This document shows, piece after piece, positions 60,460 through 64,000 of a stretch of DNA of 64,000 nt; position 1 is the stretch's first letter; every line of letters starts with the position of its first letter. Origin of the DNA: Verrucomicrobiota bacterium (GTDB lineage Bacteria; Verrucomicrobiota; Verrucomicrobiia; Limisphaerales; JACRJZ01); assembly GCA_016219875.1 (NCBI GenBank), contig JACRJZ010000146.1, forward strand, positions 159,122-223,121, given 5' to 3'. Position numbers and translations under genes: made by a program. Below the pieces are notes generated by a model, which did not search any database, had not been told where the DNA came from, and worked only from the letters and a program-made list of their open reading frames with translations.

Positions 60460-62457
60460 ATGAAACCAAACCACGGGACCCGATTGATGAACCTCTGGGC
60501 TGCCGTCGGTCTTTGCCTGGCGTGCGAACCCCACCGCGCCGGAGCCGAGGCCGGTTCACTGGCGAGTCAACCAGGAGCCAGCCCTGTCCTTCGTCTCGTT
60601 CAACCGCGCCAGCCGGACGGCCAGGGCGCGATCACGATCGCTGGCGAGTTGAAGCAATGGCACAAGGTCACGCTCACGCTCGGCGGGCCGTTCGCGCATG
60701 AGCGCGACACCGAGCCGAATCCTTTCACCGACTATGCGATGACCGTCACGTTCACGCACGAATCCGGCACGCCGAAGTTTTCCGTGCCGGGCTACTTCGC
60801 TGCTGACGGTCGTGCGGCCCAGACCTCAGCCGAATCCGGAACGACGTGGCGCGCGCACCTGTCGCCAGACAAAGCCGGCCGCTGGGATTACGTCGTGGCG
60901 TTCGCCAAAGGCAAACATGCGGCGCTCGACGGTGGCGGCGCGGCGTGGAAACCGTTCGATGGCTTGCGCGGAAGCTTCACCATCGCTCCCACCGACAAAA
61001 ACGGCCGCGACTTCCGCGGCAAGGGCCGCCTGCAATACGTCGGCCGGCACCACCTTCGCTTCGCCGGCACCGGCGAGTTTTTCCTCAAGGCTGGAGCCGA
61101 CGCGCCGGAGAACCTGCTGGCTTACGCCGACTTCGATGGCACGCGCTCGAACAAACGCCGCGAACCCCGCGCGGGCGAAGCCACGCCCGACGGTCTCAAG
61201 CACTGGCAGCCCCACCTCCAGGACTGGCGCCCCGGTGATCCAACCTGGAAGGACGGCCAGGGCCAGGGCCTCATCGGCGCGCTGAATTACCTCGCCGGCA
61301 AGGGCTGCAACGCTTTCTCGTTCCTTTCTTACAACGCCGGTGGCGACGGCGACGACGTGTGGCTGTTCGTCGAACGCGAGGACAAGTTTCATTACGACTG
61401 CTCGAAGCTCGACCAATGGGGCCTCGTTTTCGACCACGCCACCGCGCGCGGGCTGTATCTCCATTTCAAACTTCAGGAGAACGAACTCGATGACAATCGC
61501 CCGGGTGACGGAAAGAATGTCGGAGTTGTGCCTGAGTCGCTCGACGGCGGAAAGCTCGGCCCGGAACGCCAGCTCTTCTGCCGCGAGTTGATCGCCCGCT
61601 TTGCCCATAACCTTGCGCTGAACTGGAACCTCGGTGAGGAGAACACCCAGTCCACCGAGGAAGTGCGCGACATGGCGCGCTACCTCCACGACACCGATCC
61701 CTATCACCACCACATCGTCATCCACACCTACCCCAACCAGCAAGACAAGGTTTATCCGCCGCTGCTGGGCACTCAGTCTGAACTGACCGGCGCGTCGCTG
61801 CAAAACTCCTGGAGCCAGGCGCACCAGCGCACGCTCAAGTGGCTCGCCGAATCCGCCCAGGCCGGCAAGCCGTGGGTGGTGGCCAATGACGAGCAGAACC
61901 CCGCCGACATGGGCGTGCCGCCCGACCCTGGCTATGCGGGCCACAGCGGCGAAGCGGTGCAAGGCGGCAAGCCCTACACCTTGCACGACATCCGCAAGCT
62001 CTGCCTCTGGGGCACGCTCATGGCGGGCGGAGCGGGGGTGGAATACTACTTCGGCTACAAGCTGCCGCAAAACGACCTCGTCTGCCAGGACTGGCGCAGC
62101 CGCGACAGGTCGTGGGACTACTGCCGCATCGCGCTGGATTTCTTCCAAGAGAACAAGATTCCGTTCTGGGACATGAAGAATGCCGACGCGCTCATCGGCA
62201 ACGGGAAGAATGACAACTCGCGGTACTGCTTCGCCAAACTCGGCGAAGTCTATCTCGTTTATCTGCCCAACGGCGGCGCCACGGAACTGGATTTGGCCAG
62301 CGTCACCGGCACGTTCACCGTGAAGTGGTTCAATCCACGGGCGGGCGGCGCGTTGCAGGACGGTTCCGTGAAGTACGTGAAAGGGCCGGGCCAAGCCACC
62401 TTGGGCCAGCCGCCAACGGACCCAGGCGAAGACTGGCTGGCCGTCATTCGCAAGTGA
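60460..62457 (+). CDS. DUF5060-type glycoside hydrolase
   Basis: This 665-residue exported protein has an N-terminal DUF5060 beta-domain (WHKVTLTLGGPFAHE) followed by a TIM-barrel-like region. That region includes FSFLSYNAGGDGDDVW, LALNWNLGEENTQSTEEVRDMA (candidate catalytic Glu) and VVANDEQNPADMG, and ends in a beta-domain (VYLVYLPNGGATELDL). Proteins of this type (also annotated as putative collagen-binding domain) act on plant or algal polysaccharides. Immediate neighbours are sulfatases, consistent with a sulfated glycan. Confidence 0.8.
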   Translation: MKPNHGTRLMNLWAAVGLCLACEPHRAGAEAGSLASQPGASPVLRLVQPRQPDGQGAITIAGELKQWHKVTLTLGGPFAHERDTEPNPFTDYAMTVTFTHESGTPKFSVPGYFAADGRAAQTSAESGTTWRAHLSPDKAGRWDYVVAFAKGKHAALDGGGAAWKPFDGLRGSFTIAPTDKNGRDFRGKGRLQYVGRHHLRFAGTGEFFLKAGADAPENLLAYADFDGTRSNKRREPRAGEATPDGLKHWQPHLQDWRPGDPTWKDGQGQGLIGALNYLAGKGCNAFSFLSYNAGGDGDDVWLFVEREDKFHYDCSKLDQWGLVFDHATARGLYLHFKLQENELDDNRPGDGKNVGVVPESLDGGKLGPERQLFCRELIARFAHNLALNWNLGEENTQSTEEVRDMARYLHDTDPYHHHIVIHTYPNQQDKVYPPLLGTQSELTGASLQNSWSQAHQRTLKWLAESAQAGKPWVVANDEQNPADMGVPPDPGYAGHSGEAVQGGKPYTLHDIRKLCLWGTLMAGGAGVEYYFGYKLPQNDLVCQDWRSRDRSWDYCRIALDFFQENKIPFWDMKNADALIGNGKNDNSRYCFAKLGEVYLVYLPNGGATELDLASVTGTFTVKWFNPRAGGALQDGSVKYVKGPGQATLGQPPTDPGEDWLAVIRK

Positions 62458-62472
62458 CCAAGCCGTCGAGCC

Positions 62473-63684
62473 TCACTCGTTGTCCAACCGCACCGCCTCC
62501 CGAAGTTCGTCCAGGAAAGTCGGCAGGGCGGACTCGACGTGGTTCCAGTTCGGGATGAGCGGCGACCAGAGAGGGTCTTCGACAAAGCCTTTGGCCGCCA
62601 CTCGGATGCTGCGCACAAACGTCGCCACGGCCCGCTCTTCCTCGTGCCGCGGATAGAGCAACCCGTTGATCGCCGCATCGGCAGCGTAGAACCGCAACGT
62701 GTCCTCGGCCTGGCGCATGAAGGCGCTGAGCAGCGTGTCGAGCAGGCCGGCGTCGATCTTGATGCCTTCGGCGGCCATCCGGCGGAAGATGGACTTCACG
62801 ATGTCGATGGCCATTTTGTTCAGTCCCTTGTCCTCGTCACGCGGCGCGAGGTCCTGGTGTTTGTGGTCGTAATTCTCGCACAATTCGGACTGGCAGATCG
62901 CGCGTGGGGCGCAGTTGCGGAGCACTTCGGCCAACACCCCGACCTCGAGGGCCCAGTCGTGGGGAATGCGCACGCGGCGCACCAGATCGACATCGAGGCA
63001 CATTTCGCCCGCCAGCGGGTAGCGGAAGGTGTCCATATAGACCAGGTACGGATGCTGGCCGATGATGGTCTTGAGGGCGCGGATGAGCGGTGTGATCAGC
63101 AGGCGCATGACGCGGCCATTGAGCCGGTCGGTCACCCGCGCGTAGTAGCCTTTGCAGAAGTCGAAGCCCAACGCTGGATGCGCCACCGGGTAGCACAGCC
63201 GCGCCAGCAGTTCGCGGCTGTAGGTGACGATGTCGCAATCGTGCAGCGCCACCATGCGCGCCTGTTCGCTGGCCAGCACGTAGCCCAAACACATCCACAC
63301 GTTGCGGCCCTTGCCCCGCGGGCCGGCGCCCAACTCCGCGTCTTCCAGTTTCCGGAACAACGCCGTCATGCGCGGGCCGTCATTCCACAGCAGGATCGGC
63401 TGCTGCGGCAACTGGCCGAAGAGGTGACGGGCCCGCCGCCATTCGCGCCGCCGCGTCGCCCCGTCAATCCCAACCACGATCTGTTTCAGATACGCGACCC
63501 CGCGCAGTTCGCGAAGGATGAGCCGGAGCGCGCGCGTGCCCAGTTCGTTGATGTGGCAGGGGAGCACCAAAGCGATGGGCGTCTCCGGCGCGAACTGCGC
63601 CAACTCCTGCTCCAGCCGCGCCACGCCCGGCGTGCCCAGCCGATGCAGCGTCGCAATCGCTCCGGTTTGAAAGAAGTCAGCCAT
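62473..63684 (-). CDS. Family 2/81-like glycosyltransferase
   Basis: This 403-residue cytosolic glycosyltransferase resembles glucosyl-3-phosphoglycerate synthases. IALVLPCHINELGT starts the nucleotide-sugar domain. VALHDCDIVTYS provides the DxD metal motif, and DVDLVRRVRIPHDWALEVGVL and HKHQDLAPRDEDKGLNKMA are the acceptor-side blocks. ATG 63684 is chosen because the family start begins there; the longer frame to 63972 includes repeat and IS-like sequence. No partner phosphatase is adjacent. A role in compatible-solute or polysaccharide synthesis is inferred. Confidence 0.8.
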   Translation of the reverse strand: MADFFQTGAIATLHRLGTPGVARLEQELAQFAPETPIALVLPCHINELGTRALRLILRELRGVAYLKQIVVGIDGATRRREWRRARHLFGQLPQQPILLWNDGPRMTALFRKLEDAELGAGPRGKGRNVWMCLGYVLASEQARMVALHDCDIVTYSRELLARLCYPVAHPALGFDFCKGYYARVTDRLNGRVMRLLITPLIRALKTIIGQHPYLVYMDTFRYPLAGEMCLDVDLVRRVRIPHDWALEVGVLAEVLRNCAPRAICQSELCENYDHKHQDLAPRDEDKGLNKMAIDIVKSIFRRMAAEGIKIDAGLLDTLLSAFMRQAEDTLRFYAADAAINGLLYPRHEEERAVATFVRSIRVAAKGFVEDPLWSPLIPNWNHVESALPTFLDELREAVRLDNE

Positions 63685-63867
63685 ACTGCGATCCGTGCTC
63701 TGTCTCGCGTCGCGAATGGCGGCCCGACCATCCGCAGTGTCCTCCGAGGCCCCCGCCTCGGACCCTTCCGCGAACCCGCAGTGCCTGCGACCCCAGGTTC
63801 GGGCGGGATGTTGCCCGAACGCGGCCCCCGCCTGCAAGCTTGGAATCAGCCGGGCGCAACCGGCGAA

Positions 63868-63948
63868 TTGACTCAAAAAGATTGTTACCGAAGGCGGGGA
63901 GAAATGGTTTGAGGAAACCATACGTTGACTCAAAAGGGGTGTTACCGA
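63868..63948. repeat. Direct repeat TTGACTCAAAA...TGTTACCGA, possible IS end
   Basis: TTGACTCAAAAAGATTGTTA (63868) and TTGACTCAAAAGGGGTGTTA (63925), each followed by CCGA, recur 57 bases apart. They precede an ATG at 63952. The AT-rich composition differs from the flanking sequence. Such terminal repeats are typical of insertion sequences; the element runs off the right edge. Confidence 0.4.
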
Positions 63949-63951
63949 GCT

Positions 63952-64000
63952 ATGGAACAGACAATGAGTCAAACAACACGAACGGAAGTGCTGGCCAAGA
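63952..64000 (+). CDS. Start of a putative transposase (partial)
   Basis: Only the first 16 codons (EQTMSQTTRTEVLAK) are in the window. The N-terminus is like integrase-core transposases that begin with a short helix before a helix-turn-helix, but this is too short to identify. The adjacent IS-like repeat is the main support. Confidence 0.3.
   Translation, partial: MEQTMSQTTRTEVLAK

Overview
The window looks like a chromosomal segment of a GC-rich, free-living member of the Verrucomicrobiota (Pedosphaera/Limisphaerales-like). This is inferred from gene content: many secreted sulfatases, glycosidases of obscure families, an HzsA-related cytochrome-like protein, a PEP-CTERM protein, and several families of short palindromic repeats. 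No rRNA or other taxonomic marker was available to confirm it.

Layout. 1-2.6 kb: LTA-synthase-type membrane sulfatase (runs off the left edge) and 6-phosphogluconolactonase, both on the minus strand. 2.8-6 kb: UvrD/PcrA helicase and an HMGL-like aldolase. 6-16 kb: a complete phosphate regulon. One minus-strand operon holds phoU(-LMW phosphatase fusion)-pstS-pstC-pstA-pstB2-pstB1-phoB-phoR; diverging from it are a DUF47 protein and a Pit transporter, with 11-bp-period Pho-box-like repeats near both starts. 16-19.3 kb: ABC ATPase and a large membrane protein. 19.5-26.7 kb: housekeeping genes (aroK, queG, tRNA-Ala, Nudix, membrane dual-specificity phosphatase, rsmA, class III aminotransferase, queE).

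26.8-31.1 kb: a relict chromosomal integron. A broken integron integrase on the minus strand faces four plus-strand cassettes (Imm1-like immunity protein, small membrane protein, PEP-CTERM protein, GC-rich sialidase/BNR protein). They are separated by four recognisable attC sites with the extrahelical base expected of folded attC. 31.1-33 kb: ribF and truB.

33-62.5 kb: a sulfated-polysaccharide utilisation region with eight secreted formylglycine-type sulfatases, all with the Cys-type C-x-[PA]-x-R site, a clan GH-A glycosidase, a DUF5060-type glycosidase, a TAT-exported protein, and an unusual HzsA-like/dihaem/SUMF1 fusion. It is interrupted by an N6-adenine methyltransferase plus HNH nuclease pair. 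62.5-63.7 kb: a glycosyltransferase. The right edge appears to enter an insertion sequence.

Four observations stand out. (1) Palindromic repeats of two families sit in frame inside protein-coding genes: one copy in the aminotransferase, three in the HzsA-like gene, and one at the start of a sulfatase. This resembles Rickettsia palindromic elements. (2) The two PstB ATPases carry complementary degenerate motifs that predict an asymmetric heterodimer with one canonical and one dead ATP site. (3) PhoU is fused to a phosphatase-like domain whose nucleophilic Cys is Asp. (4) The integron encodes a PEP-CTERM protein whose basic tail is supplied by the attC site itself.
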